Source: Gloeocapsopsis crepidinum LEGE 06123 (lineage in GTDB: Bacteria > Cyanobacteriota > Cyanobacteriia > Cyanobacteriales > Chroococcidiopsidaceae). From it: 54,547 nt of DNA. The stretch is from contig NZ_JADEWN010000038.1 in assembly GCF_015207655.1 (NCBI RefSeq), forward strand, positions 1 through 54,547, read 5' to 3'. Every line of letters starts with the position of its first letter. The stretch's first letter is position 1. The position numbers were made by a program, and so were the translations under genes. The notes beneath the pieces are model-generated. The model did not search any database. It was not told the origin of the DNA and saw nothing but the letters and a program-made list of their open reading frames with translations. This document shows positions 1 to 8,079 of the stretch, in pieces.

Positions 1-62
1 GCCAGCTTCTGCTTAACTTCTTCAACGCTCTGGTGGGCTACAACTCGACTGACTCTTGCCAT
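1..62 (-). CDS. Partial CDS, first 20 residues of an unidentified protein
   Basis: An ATG on the minus strand at 62 opens a frame that runs off the left edge. The visible residues begin MARVSRVVAHQSVEEVKQKL, with no stop. The short basic start followed by a helix resembles the N-terminus of winged-helix transposases of the IS630 type, but 20 residues are too few to decide. It is divergent from the pentapeptide gene at 457. The product cannot be named from what is visible. Confidence 0.4.
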   Translation of the reverse strand, partial: MARVSRVVAHQSVEEVKQKL

Positions 63-456
63 AACAGTGCTCGTTTCTCGGTTAACTGCACCCTACCCTA
101 ATTGTTCTTTAGAACGCAAGTTCGTATGAATCACAAATCTGAGAGAGTATATATCCAGAAAGGATCAAGTTCTGAAGTTGGGCGGGTATTGTTATCCATA
201 ACCGACTTGTGCTGGTTTGATTATGTTCAACAGCTGAACGTAATTTGGATAAGAACTACTACAAGTCTTTTACAGGAATTTCGCAAGATTTTTTGTCATG
301 AATAGGCTGTGGAAGTAGCCCGAACGTGTGGACGGGCAAGGTTTCTATCCCACAACTCATATTTCGTTTGCTTCATCAACCTTAAAGTGAGGCAGAAAAC
401 TATGATGACTGAAGATTGCATAATAGAAGTCAGGCAGCAATCTGCGAGGCAATATT
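63..456. other. Intergenic region without a convincing gene
   Basis: About 390 bases separate the truncated left-edge gene from the pentapeptide gene. The only longer frame (102-305 plus) has no ribosome site, no recognisable domain and a composition unlike a protein, so it was not called. Bases 327-356 hold a degenerate form of the G/C hairpin (GTGGACGGGC ... CCCAC) that is common between cyanobacterial genes. The promoters of both divergent genes must lie here, but none is clear enough to mark. Confidence 0.5.
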
Positions 457-843
457 ATGTCTGAGGCAGCAAAATTTCAGCAAACCGTTAGTGATGTGAC
501 TACACTTTTACAGAAATATGCGGCAGGGAAACGAGATTTTAATAATGCTAATTTGAGTGATGCTCAGTTATTTCAACAGAACCTTAAGGGTGTTGACCTT
601 AGCTATGCTGATTTGAGTCAAGCAAACTTAAGCAATGCAAATCTTAGAGGTGCTGACTTAAGCTATACCGATTTGAGCCAAGCTGATTTGAGTCAAGCTG
701 ATTTAAGAGGTAGTTTACTGCTTGCAGCAAATCTACGTCAAGCTAAACTCCAACATGCCAAACTAGAAGGGGCAGATTACGATCGCAATACGCATTTTCC
801 GGAAAATTTTGACCCAGTGCAAGCGGGAATGAATCAGAGATAA
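457..843 (+). CDS. Pentapeptide-repeat protein, 128 aa
   Basis: Residues about 25-110 consist of A(D/N)L-x-x pentapeptides (for example ADLSQ, ANLSN, ADLRG), which fold into a right-handed quadrilateral beta helix. There is no signal peptide or membrane segment, so it should be cytosolic. The family is abundant in cyanobacteria and its members mostly lack known function; some mimic DNA. The start is supported by GAGG about seven bases upstream of the ATG. It is a single gene, convergent with the amidohydrolase operon that ends at 855. Family assignment is certain; role is unknown. Confidence 0.9.
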   Translation: MSEAAKFQQTVSDVTTLLQKYAAGKRDFNNANLSDAQLFQQNLKGVDLSYADLSQANLSNANLRGADLSYTDLSQADLSQADLRGSLLLAANLRQAKLQHAKLEGADYDRNTHFPENFDPVQAGMNQR

Positions 844-854
844 GGGTTCAGGGG

Positions 855-1529
855 TTAGATACTGCAAAATGCTTGTATGACATTAGCAGCCGTTGCAGTC
901 CAGCCAACGATTCCACCTTGGGCACGAATCATTTCTAAGGTAGATTGTTTGAATTGAGGAAAGTAGCTAGCGGTAGCATCTTCAACAAGTAGGCATTCAA
1001 AACCGCGATCGTTGGCTTCGCGCATTGTTGTTTGAACGCAGACTTCGGTGGTGACTCCAGTGATGATTAAATGTGTAATTTCTTGTTTGTGTAAGTGCAA
1101 TTGCAAGTGAGTGTTGTAAAAAGCGCCTTTACCTGGTTTGGAAATTACAGTCTCACCAGCAATCGGTTGCAGCTGAGGAGTAATTGCATTTCCTGGTTCA
1201 CCCAAAACTAAAATACGTCCCATTGATCCTGTGTCACCAATTTTTAACTGACTCTTTCCGCGACGCAACTTTGACGGCGGACAATCTGATAAATCAGGTT
1301 GATGACCTTCGATTGTGTGAAATACAGGTAATTGAAGTTTACGGAAGATTTCGAGTAAGTTTTTGATGGTGGGGATAATTGCGCTTAAATGACTTACCTC
1401 ATTGTGCAATGCTTCCCCAAATCCACCAGGTTCTAAGAAGTCGCGCTGCATATCAATAATTAACAGTGCCACTTTTTGTGAATCCGATGGAAGTTCATAA
1501 TCGTAAGGTTGTGCAGCAATTAAGACCAT
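855..1529 (-). CDS. Isochorismatase-family cysteine hydrolase (biuret/ureidoacrylate hydrolase-like), copy 2
   Basis: A 224-residue alpha/beta hydrolase of the isochorismatase superfamily. The Asp-Lys-Cys triad is visible: D26 in LLIIDMQ, a lysine in KPGKGAF (131-137), and C164 in [15 protein letters not shown]. The TT-x-VCV-x-TTM-x-AND sequence is typical of the biuret, ureidoacrylate and related amidohydrolases that cut urea-like amides, rather than of true isochorismatases. It is a paralogue of the product at 3608-4306. I chose the ATG at 1529, which overlaps the end of the cupin gene (stop at 1520); an in-frame TTG at 1550 would add seven residues. It is the last gene of the BMP-transporter operon. 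The substrate is inferred from context only. Confidence 0.85.
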   Translation of the reverse strand: MVLIAAQPYDYELPSDSQKVALLIIDMQRDFLEPGGFGEALHNEVSHLSAIIPTIKNLLEIFRKLQLPVFHTIEGHQPDLSDCPPSKLRRGKSQLKIGDTGSMGRILVLGEPGNAITPQLQPIAGETVISKPGKGAFYNTHLQLHLHKQEITHLIITGVTTEVCVQTTMREANDRGFECLLVEDATASYFPQFKQSTLEMIRAQGGIVGWTATAANVIQAFCSI

Positions 1530-1870
1530 AGCACTACTGGTTTTTCCCAAATTGCTAGTACAATGCAGCCAGTTTCACTAGTAACGGTGTGACTTGTACC
1601 AGGAGGATTAATAACTAAAGTTCCCGTTTGATGATTGCCATTGCGATCGCTTTGCGAACCAGACAACACGAAAATGTGTTCAAAACCAACGTGTTCGTGT
1701 TTAGGTATAGTTGCACCAGGTTGATACCGTAATAGCGCTGCTGTTGCCCCCTGTTCGCCGTCTTGGTAAAAGCGATAAATATCTACCCCAGGACGAAAAG
1801 ATTCCCACCGTAAATCGTTATGCCAAGCAGCAATATTGAGTAAGTTTTTGAGTAGTAAGACTTGTTGCAT
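1520..1870 (-). CDS. Small cupin protein, ChrR-type
   Basis: A single-domain cupin of 116 residues. The metal-binding set is visible: HEH at about 57-59, then FEHIFVLSG with the conserved Glu, and a later histidine in the PPGTSH stretch. It resembles the C-terminal cupin of ChrR-like anti-sigma factors but lacks their zinc-finger sigma-binding domain, so it is more likely a small metal enzyme or ligand sensor. It is tightly coupled to its neighbours: 54 bases after the ABC ATPase gene, and its stop overlaps the start of the downstream amidohydrolase. A role in the same catabolic pathway is inferred. Confidence 0.8.
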   Translation of the reverse strand: MQQVLLLKNLLNIAAWHNDLRWESFRPGVDIYRFYQDGEQGATAALLRYQPGATIPKHEHVGFEHIFVLSGSQSDRNGNHQTGTLVINPPGTSHTVTSETGCIVLAIWEKPVVLWS

Positions 1871-1877
1871 ATTTGTA

Positions 1878-1900
1878 GGGGTGAGGGGTGAGGGGTGAGT
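1878..1900. repeat. Short tandem heptamer repeat (GTGAGGG)
   Basis: Three head-to-tail GTGAGGG-type units lie between the cupin start and the ABC ATPase stop, followed by a palindromic AGTAACTAGTTACT stretch. Related runs occur at 44611-44640 and at the right end (54532-54547). They fit the short tandemly repeated repetitive sequences (heptamers) described for cyanobacteria. Confidence 0.6.
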
Positions 1901-1924
1901 GGCTAGTAACTAGTTACTAGTTAC

Positions 1925-3490
1925 TTAATGTCCTGCCATGCGCTGACCTATCGTGGTAATATCAGCATCTGCGATCGCACTTTCGTAGACAAATTTGCCT
2001 TCACTAATAACAACAATGCGATCGCCTAGTGTCAGAAGTTCGTCTAAATCTTCACTAACGAGGAGTACTGCAACGCCACGATTACGGGCAGCGACAATTT
2101 GAGTGTGAATATATTCGACAGCACCAAAATCTAAACCAAAACAAGGATTTGCGGCAATGAGTAAGTTGATGCGATCGCTGGATAATTCACGGGCTAATAC
2201 AGTACGCTGGACGTTGCCGCCAGAAAGATTACCAACAGGTGCATCGACTGAGGGGGTTTTTATTGAAAAGGTATCTACCAAACTTTTAGCGGCTTCCCGC
2301 ATCGCTTTGAGAACGAGTAACCAACCACCTGTAGCTTGCGGCGGAAGATCAAATGTGCGTAGTGCTAGGTTTTCAGCAACACTCATATGAGGGACACACG
2401 CATTGCGTAACGGTTCTTCTGGAAGCGCGAATACACGATAACGAAACATCTCACTTCGAGTAGCAGTATAAGTTTCGCCGTTGACTAATATTTGCCCTGC
2501 TGTCGCCGGACGTTGACCCGCTAAGACTTCGACTAATTCGCGTTGACCATTCCCAGAAACTCCTGCAATTCCGACAATTTCGCCACTGTGGACAGTTAAA
2601 TTGACATCACTCACCGCAGTTAAACCATTATCTTTGTTGGCGTGGATGTTTTTGATTTCTAAAACCGGAGTTGTTGCAACAGATAGTGTCTTATCAAGCT
2701 GCTGCGTTTCGCGGCGTTCCCCTAGCATCATTGTTGCTAAGTCAGACAGTGATAAATCTTTGACTAAGCCATGACCAGCGAATTGTCCTTTGCGCAGTAC
2801 CGTCACTTCATCGACAAACGCCATAACTTCGCGGAATTTGTGGCTGATCATCAATACACTCAAATTTCCCGCTTGCACTTCATTGCGGAGTAAACCCAAA
2901 ACTTCATCAGCTTCTTGGGGAGTCAATACTGAGGTTGGTTCATCTAAAATCAGGATGCGACTTTGTAAATAGAGTTGTTTGAGAATTTCCAGCTTTTGTT
3001 TTTGTCCCGCAGCTAACTGCATCACGGGAGTATCAAGATCAACTTGAAACGGTGCGCTTTGCATAAACGCCTTGAGATGTTCATACTCAGCTTTCCAGTT
3101 AATCAAGTTGCGATCGTCGTACCGCGACAATACCAAATTTTCTGCAACTGTCATTGCAGGGACTGAAGTAAAGTGCTGATACACCATCCCAATACCATAT
3201 TTGTGCGCATCACGAGGACTAGAAATCGGACGCGATCGCTTGTCAACTAATACATCACCTTTGTCAGGAGTATAAAACCCCATAACGCATTTAACTAGCG
3301 TACTTTTCCCCGCACCATTTTCTCCTAAGAGTGCGTGAAATGTTCCTGGCTTAACGTGCAGTGAGACGTTATCTAGCGCTGTCATTGCACCAAATCTTTT
3401 TGTCATGTTTACCACTTCTAAATCGGGTGGTAAGTTCGCTTGATTGATAGGTTGTTGATTTTGAATTACAGAGTCTGTTAATCCTGACAT
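1925..3490 (-). CDS. ABC transporter ATP-binding protein of a BMP/nucleoside-type importer (two fused NBDs)
   Basis: A 521-residue protein with two ABC domains, like YufO/NupA or RbsA. The first has Walker A GENGAGKST (about 56-64), signature LAAGQKQKLE and Walker B ILILDEP. The second has the usual degenerate Walker A (GVSGNGQRE), signature LSGGN and a weakened Walker B followed by NPCFGLD. It energises uptake by the two permeases encoded upstream. GAGGA six bases before the ATG at 3490 supports the start. A dispersed repeat (3492-3625) separates it from the amidohydrolase gene upstream, so it may be partly uncoupled from the first half of the operon. Confidence 0.93.
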   Translation of the reverse strand: MSGLTDSVIQNQQPINQANLPPDLEVVNMTKRFGAMTALDNVSLHVKPGTFHALLGENGAGKSTLVKCVMGFYTPDKGDVLVDKRSRPISSPRDAHKYGIGMVYQHFTSVPAMTVAENLVLSRYDDRNLINWKAEYEHLKAFMQSAPFQVDLDTPVMQLAAGQKQKLEILKQLYLQSRILILDEPTSVLTPQEADEVLGLLRNEVQAGNLSVLMISHKFREVMAFVDEVTVLRKGQFAGHGLVKDLSLSDLATMMLGERRETQQLDKTLSVATTPVLEIKNIHANKDNGLTAVSDVNLTVHSGEIVGIAGVSGNGQRELVEVLAGQRPATAGQILVNGETYTATRSEMFRYRVFALPEEPLRNACVPHMSVAENLALRTFDLPPQATGGWLLVLKAMREAAKSLVDTFSIKTPSVDAPVGNLSGGNVQRTVLARELSSDRINLLIAANPCFGLDFGAVEYIHTQIVAARNRGVAVLLVSEDLDELLTLGDRIVVISEGKFVYESAIADADITTIGQRMAGH

Positions 3491-3491
3491 C

Positions 3492-3625
3492 GGTTTTCCT
3501 CAGCGAGTGCGAATAAATTCGCTGCTACATCAACAAAGTCCACCTCCGTGGACTTACGGTCAAAAGATTTGTAGTGTACAGTACACTTTGCTTGAGTAGC
3601 CCCGACTTCAGTCGAAGGGCATCTG
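3492..3625 (-). repeat. Dispersed hairpin-rich repeat, copy A
   Basis: It contains a near-perfect hairpin AGTCCACctccGTGGACT (about 3537-3553), a GCGAATaaATTCGC hairpin (about 3508-3521) and a GACTTCAGTC-type palindrome near 3606. The same arrangement occurs in copies B (15908-16060) and C (18676-18840), which lie in the opposite orientation. Its outer end runs into the last codons of the hydrolase gene at 3608. Confidence 0.75.
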
Positions 3626-4306
3626 AACCCTGATTGCTTCAATAAATGCTTGCGAGTCTGCAACTGCACCAAAGACACCACCTTGCATTTTGACCATCTT
3701 TAAAGCAGCTAAGTAGTTACCATAGTCTGTTGCACCTGTGCAGTCGGATAGTAGCAAACATTCATAACCGCGATCGTTTGCATCGCGCATTGTGGTGTGA
3801 ACGCAGACATCAGTTGTGATTCCAGTAAGAATGATATTTTGAATGCCTTTGCGTTTTAAAATCAAATCTAAATCAGTTGCGTAGAATGACCCTTTTCCTG
3901 GTTTATCGATAATGACTTCTCCCAGAAGTGGTGCAAGTTCAGGAATAATTTCCCATCCTGGTTCGCCACGAATGAGAATTTTGCCACAAGGTCCAGGATC
4001 GCCAATCCCAGCCCCAATTTGCTGCGATCGCCAGCGTTTATTTTCTGGTAAGTCTGATAAATCCGGTCGATGTCCCTCACGCGTATGAATGACATGAAAA
4101 CCTTTTGCCCGTGCGATTTCTAGAACTTTCCGAATCGGTTCAATCGGTGCGCGAGTCAACGATAAATCGTATCCCATGCGATCGACATAACCACCAATTC
4201 CGCAAAAATCAATCTGCATATCAATAATGAGCAGTGCGGTATTTTCAGAGCGTAATTCTCCATTAAAAGGATACGGGTACGGATCAGCTTCAACAAAGTG
4301 TCCCAT
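3608..4306 (-). CDS. Isochorismatase-family cysteine hydrolase (biuret amidohydrolase-like), copy 1
   Basis: A 232-residue isochorismatase-superfamily enzyme. D29 (LLIIDMQ), the lysine of the KPGKGSF motif and the cysteine of [15 protein letters not shown] form the expected triad. The C-terminal half matches the pattern of biuret and related urea-amide hydrolases. It lies 66 bases after the formamidase gene. Its last codons (…VQMPFD) are next to, or partly inside, repeat copy A, so the extreme C-terminus may have been remodelled by that element. Substrate candidates are biuret, ureidoacrylate or another N-carbamoyl amide; none can be chosen from sequence alone. Confidence 0.88.
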   Translation of the reverse strand: MGHFVEADPYPYPFNGELRSENTALLIIDMQIDFCGIGGYVDRMGYDLSLTRAPIEPIRKVLEIARAKGFHVIHTREGHRPDLSDLPENKRWRSQQIGAGIGDPGPCGKILIRGEPGWEIIPELAPLLGEVIIDKPGKGSFYATDLDLILKRKGIQNIILTGITTDVCVHTTMRDANDRGYECLLLSDCTGATDYGNYLAALKMVKMQGGVFGAVADSQAFIEAIRVQMPFD

Positions 4307-4372
4307 AGTAAATTTGGATTACGTAGTAGGAGGGTAATGAGACAGAGGGGCAGAAGTGCAGGAGAAAATGGA

Positions 4373-5392
4373 TTATGTTGTCATTTCTTTTTTGAGAAGT
4401 TCTCCTTGATAAGTTCGTGTTGGAGGTGGAAAACCGCAAGAAGTTCCATCTTTATGAACAACCTCGTCTTCCCAGGGGAGACAATAGCAGCCGTTAACTA
4501 AATCTTGCATATAGGTGTAAGGACAATCCTGCGCGCCACCTTTAACTGCAACGTAACCGCGATGTGCAAATTGATAAATATTATTTTCCACACCCCAATG
4601 AACGCGGGCTTCGCGGACTAGATCGGGGCGTACCTCGGCGGTGATAATTTCATCAGGGCGATCGCTTCCCATGACCAAGGGCGTACCATCAAAATTGGCG
4701 ATTGTGCCTTCGCCCATCGAGTCAAATGTTCCATCGCTACCGCACATACAAACCGAAGCAGTGTACATGAGATTGCAAAATGCATTGGCTTGGTTGGTAA
4801 TTTGCCAGCTATGACGAATTGGTGCAGTGTAACCCGCAGTCCGAAGCATAATTTCTGCACCTTTGTAGGCACATTCGCGTGCCATTTCAGGAAACATGCC
4901 GTCGTGACAGATGATGAGTGCGATCGTGCTACCATTAGGACCTGCGCATACGGGAATTCCTAAATTACCTGGTTCCCACGGTTCGACAGGTATCCAGGGA
5001 TGTAATTTGCGGTAATAAAGCTTGAGTTCTCCTGTATCATCAATAATAATGCCACTATTGTAGGGATTGCCGTGGGAATTGTATTCCATAATTGAGAAAC
5101 AGCCCCAAATGCGGTTGTCTTGGCAAGCTTTTTGAAACGCGGCAACTTCAGATCCATCTAGACGGCACATAATTTCTGGATTCGTATCCATCGATAAGCC
5201 GTGGAGTGAATATTCTGGAAACACAACCAAATCCATCGTTGGTTGATTGCGGCGGGCTTTAGCGACCATCTGACAAATGCGATCGCATTGCGTTGTCAAA
5301 TCATCTGGAGTAACGACGTTGGGTAATTGTAACTGAACAAGACCGATAACAACTCCGTTGGGTGATTTGTTGAGTCCACCAAGACCACTCAT
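4373..5392 (-). CDS. amiF: Formamidase (nitrilase superfamily, AmiF type)
   Basis: A 339-residue nitrilase-fold amidase expected to convert formamide to formate and ammonia. The Glu-Lys-Cys triad is in place: E60 in VVFPEYS, K129 in YYRKLHPW, C162 in ICHDGMFPE. The C-terminal segment with CYCLPWEDEV and CGFPPPT is characteristic of AmiF/AmiE aliphatic amidases. Length fits the family (about 334). Its start overlaps the last four bases of the upstream gene (stop at 5389), which indicates translational coupling. Context suggests that it releases ammonia from a small amide made by the other hydrolases. An aliphatic amidase with another short-chain substrate is the alternative. Confidence 0.9.
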   Translation of the reverse strand: MSGLGGLNKSPNGVVIGLVQLQLPNVVTPDDLTTQCDRICQMVAKARRNQPTMDLVVFPEYSLHGLSMDTNPEIMCRLDGSEVAAFQKACQDNRIWGCFSIMEYNSHGNPYNSGIIIDDTGELKLYYRKLHPWIPVEPWEPGNLGIPVCAGPNGSTIALIICHDGMFPEMARECAYKGAEIMLRTAGYTAPIRHSWQITNQANAFCNLMYTASVCMCGSDGTFDSMGEGTIANFDGTPLVMGSDRPDEIITAEVRPDLVREARVHWGVENNIYQFAHRGYVAVKGGAQDCPYTYMQDLVNGCYCLPWEDEVVHKDGTSCGFPPPTRTYQGELLKKEMTT

Positions 5393-5778
5393 AAAACTCC
5401 TTTAGTTGCAATATAGTTGCGCCAACCACCCCATTGGGTAATGTCACGCTGGTTTTCACATAGGATTGGTTCGGATAAAACTCCAAGAACTTCGGTTCCG
5501 TCTTCGAGGGCGACTTTACCGATGCAGAGTCCAGGAGGTTCTTGCAGTAGAACTTGTACAAGTCCACTTGCGGGGATTTGCCAAATTTCGAGGGCGATCG
5601 CATTTCCACCACTGGCAACGCGTAGCATGGCAGGATATTTATCGTTGATTGACCAAAGACGATACACTGGTGCAGTTTTGGTTTCGCGGTCAAAGATAGC
5701 GTTGACGGCGAGGAGATTAGAGTTGAGTTCTAAGCCACGCATTAATGTGCCGTTGACGGCGAGGAGTAGGTGATGCAT
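5389..5778 (-). CDS. Free-standing allophanate-hydrolase C-terminal-like domain protein
   Basis: A 129-residue protein resembling the C-terminal (gamma-glutamylcyclotransferase-like) domain of allophanate hydrolase AtzF/DUR1. Visible landmarks are LAVNGTLMRG at the N-terminus, VYRLWSI-x-DKYPAMLRV, and PPGLCIGKV-x-LEDG followed by GVL-x-EP. In the full enzyme this domain completes breakdown of the allophanate product; here the N-terminal amidase domain is absent. The gene is directly coupled (4-base overlap) to the formamidase, so the two may act together. No close homologue of the catalytic allophanate amidase is encoded in the window. Domain assignment is likely; function is inferred. Confidence 0.75.
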   Translation of the reverse strand: MHHLLLAVNGTLMRGLELNSNLLAVNAIFDRETKTAPVYRLWSINDKYPAMLRVASGGNAIALEIWQIPASGLVQVLLQEPPGLCIGKVALEDGTEVLGVLSEPILCENQRDITQWGGWRNYIATKGVL

Positions 5779-5814
5779 TTTTAAAGACGCAGAGGTGCAG
5801 AGGAGGAAAGTTAT

Positions 5815-5965
5815 GAGTTATGAGTCGTGAAGTGTTGAGTTATAAGTTTAAGAAAGTTGTGAGTTTAAGAGAGTTATGAGTCGTGAAGTGTTGAGTTTAA
5901 GAGAGTTCTTCTAATTCAAAACTCAAAATAATTGCCTCCGGCACCTTTGTTCGCTTTCCAAAACT
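5815..5965 (-). repeat. Dispersed intergenic repeat with internal direct repeats; inverted partner at 44653
   Basis: Two parts are visible. First, a 27-base direct repeat (GAGTTATGAGTCGTGAAGTG…) occurs at 5815-5841 and 5871-5897. Second, bases 5918-5965 match the reverse complement of 44653-44700 over 48 bases with one mismatch. Both lie between the stop of the permease gene and the start of the AtzF-C-like gene, so they form the leader of the latter. Confidence 0.85.
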
Positions 5966-5974
5966 TAAAACTAT

Positions 5975-6892
5975 TTATTGTCCTAATGCCCCTGGTGCGC
6001 CATTGAGGGTGCGTTTGGGGGAACAGGTGAGAATCATAATTAGGAGGGTGAGAATGTATGGGGAGGCGTTGAAGAGGTAATAGTAGGAATCGATACCGAC
6101 GGATTGTAGTGCAGGACCGATCGCTTGTGCGCCACCGAAGAGGAGAGAGGCGTATAAACATTGCATCGGTCGCCAACGGGCAAAGATGACAAGGGCGACT
6201 GCCATTAGTCCTTGACCTCCAGAAATACGTTCGTTCCAACTTCCAGGGTAGTAGAGGGATAAATATGCACCGCCAATTCCTGCAAGGAAGCTACCGGCAA
6301 CGATACATAGCATTCTGACTTTAAAAATAGAGATACCCATTGCTTTAGCGGCATCAGGACTGTCACCAACCGCACGGATGTAGAGTCCCCAGCGTGTTGA
6401 ACGAAAGAACCATTGCATTAAAGGTGCGATCGCAACTCCTAAGAGAAACAGTGGGCTAATCTGCAATGCGGATTGGACTTGTGGTAAATTGCTCCATGCT
6501 CCAAATTGTAATGCGGGGAGTGGTGGTGCAGAAGGTTGAATGAAGGGTTTACCTAAGAAAAAGGCAATTCCGCTACCAAAGATAATCATCGCGATTCCTA
6601 CTGCAACATCATTGACTCTGGGTTGTTGCGATAGCCAACCGTGAATGACACCTAACATCATTCCAGCGACACCTGCCGTAATGACGCCTAACCACGGTGA
6701 ACCTGTCAGGTATGCGATCGCATAAGCACTCATTGCCCCTATAAGGAGGGTTCCTTCAAGCCCTAAATTGATTTTGCCGCTTTTTTCGGTGAGGCACTCG
6801 CCTAGACTGACAAAGAGAAATGGGGCGCTACCGCGCAGTGTTCCGGCGGCGATCGCGAGTGGTACTCCCCACCAACCTAATGCTTGATCCAT
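5975..6892 (-). CDS. ABC transporter permease, BMP/nucleoside-type (second permease)
   Basis: A 305-residue integral membrane protein of the BPD_transp_2 family (YufQ/NupC-like), with about eight to ten hydrophobic segments. The family hallmark is the loop LTEKSGKINLGLEGTLLIGA near residues 32-51, and later GLYIRAVGDSPDAAKAMGI, which contacts the ATPase. It pairs with the longer permease whose gene ends 18 bases upstream. Together with the 8080-9258 binding protein and the 1925-3490 ATPase it forms a complete importer. Confidence 0.92.
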   Translation of the reverse strand: MDQALGWWGVPLAIAAGTLRGSAPFLFVSLGECLTEKSGKINLGLEGTLLIGAMSAYAIAYLTGSPWLGVITAGVAGMMLGVIHGWLSQQPRVNDVAVGIAMIIFGSGIAFFLGKPFIQPSAPPLPALQFGAWSNLPQVQSALQISPLFLLGVAIAPLMQWFFRSTRWGLYIRAVGDSPDAAKAMGISIFKVRMLCIVAGSFLAGIGGAYLSLYYPGSWNERISGGQGLMAVALVIFARWRPMQCLYASLLFGGAQAIGPALQSVGIDSYYYLFNASPYILTLLIMILTCSPKRTLNGAPGALGQ

Positions 6893-6909
6893 TTTTTTCT
6901 CCTACAATG

Positions 6910-7986
6910 CTATATAGTGACCGCTGATCTCTGACCTCTGACTCCTGACCCCTCCTTAAAAAACCTGCCGTAGAGCGATTCACTAAACAGAACAACTAAG
7001 AATACTAAACCTTGAAAAACAAGAACTGTGGCATCAGGGAGATCGTGCGATCGCTGTAAGCTTCCGCCACTGGCAAGAATTCCGCCGAGTAAGATGGCAA
7101 CTAAGGTCGCGGCTAAAGGATTATGTCGGGCAATAAATGCGACTAAAATGCCGCTATATCCGTAATTTGCGTTCAACGATTCATTGGCACGTCCGTGCAC
7201 TGCTGCAACTTCGACCATACCGGCTAATCCTGCACAAGAACCTGCTAAAAAGCAAATCATCATTGTTAGTTTCCCGACAGGCAGCCCAGCAATACGCGCA
7301 GCGCGGATATTCCCACCCGCAACTCGCGCTGCAAAACCAAAAGTTGTGCGTTGAATCAGGAAATAGGCAATGACACAGGCAACTAGTCCGTAGATTAAAC
7401 CATAGTGAACGCGAGTTCCAGGGATATCCCCCAACATATTGATCTGTGCGATCGGGTAGCTAGAGGGTTTGTTGAGTGAACTAGGATCGCGCATGGGTCC
7501 GCCCACAAGGTGATTGAGCAAAGCGATCGCAATATAATTCAATAGCAAGCTGCTAATTGTTTCATTCACACCGCGATAATGCCGTAACGCACCAACAGCC
7601 CCAATCCATAATCCACCACAGAGAATTGCAGCGATCGCCATAGCAACTTGTACAATCGTCGGTGGCGCGGTTGACAGGGTTAATCCTGCGGCGACAGCCC
7701 CCAAACCACCAACAACAATCGCACCTTCATTACCAATAATGATTAATCCTAAACGCGCAGGAAGTGCTGTACATAGCGAACTTAGCATCAAAGGTGCAGC
7801 CCGCAATAAAGTATTCTGAAACGCCCGCCAACTGCCAAATGCTGAACGATAAATTGAGGCATAAACACCAAAAGGATCAGCCCCAGCAAACGCACAAAAA
7901 ATGCCAAATAATAGTAACGAAAACAGCAACGCTGCTAAAGGTATGCAAATTGCTTCGATGTTACGCGAGTTGTAACGGTTAATCAT
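6910..7986 (-). CDS. ABC transporter permease, BMP/nucleoside-type (first permease)
   Basis: A 358-residue permease of the YufP/NupB type with many transmembrane helices. The motifs LIIIGNEGAIVVGGLGAVAA and GFAARVAGGNIRAARIAGLPV mark it as the larger partner of the BPD_transp_2 pair. It follows the substrate-binding protein by 93 bases. Its last codons are rich in TGACCTCTGACTCCTGACCCC repeats (6930-6955), typical intergenic low-complexity DNA that seems to have extended the C-terminus. Confidence 0.92.
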   Translation of the reverse strand: MINRYNSRNIEAICIPLAALLFSLLLFGIFCAFAGADPFGVYASIYRSAFGSWRAFQNTLLRAAPLMLSSLCTALPARLGLIIIGNEGAIVVGGLGAVAAGLTLSTAPPTIVQVAMAIAAILCGGLWIGAVGALRHYRGVNETISSLLLNYIAIALLNHLVGGPMRDPSSLNKPSSYPIAQINMLGDIPGTRVHYGLIYGLVACVIAYFLIQRTTFGFAARVAGGNIRAARIAGLPVGKLTMMICFLAGSCAGLAGMVEVAAVHGRANESLNANYGYSGILVAFIARHNPLAATLVAILLGGILASGGSLQRSHDLPDATVLVFQGLVFLVVLFSESLYGRFFKEGSGVRGQRSAVTI

Positions 7987-8079
7987 AATTTTGGTAACTA
8001 GTCATTGGTGATTGGTAATTGAAAATGAGCGGGAAAAAAATACTACAATCGATACTGGTTCGTGGTTCTATACCATTAC

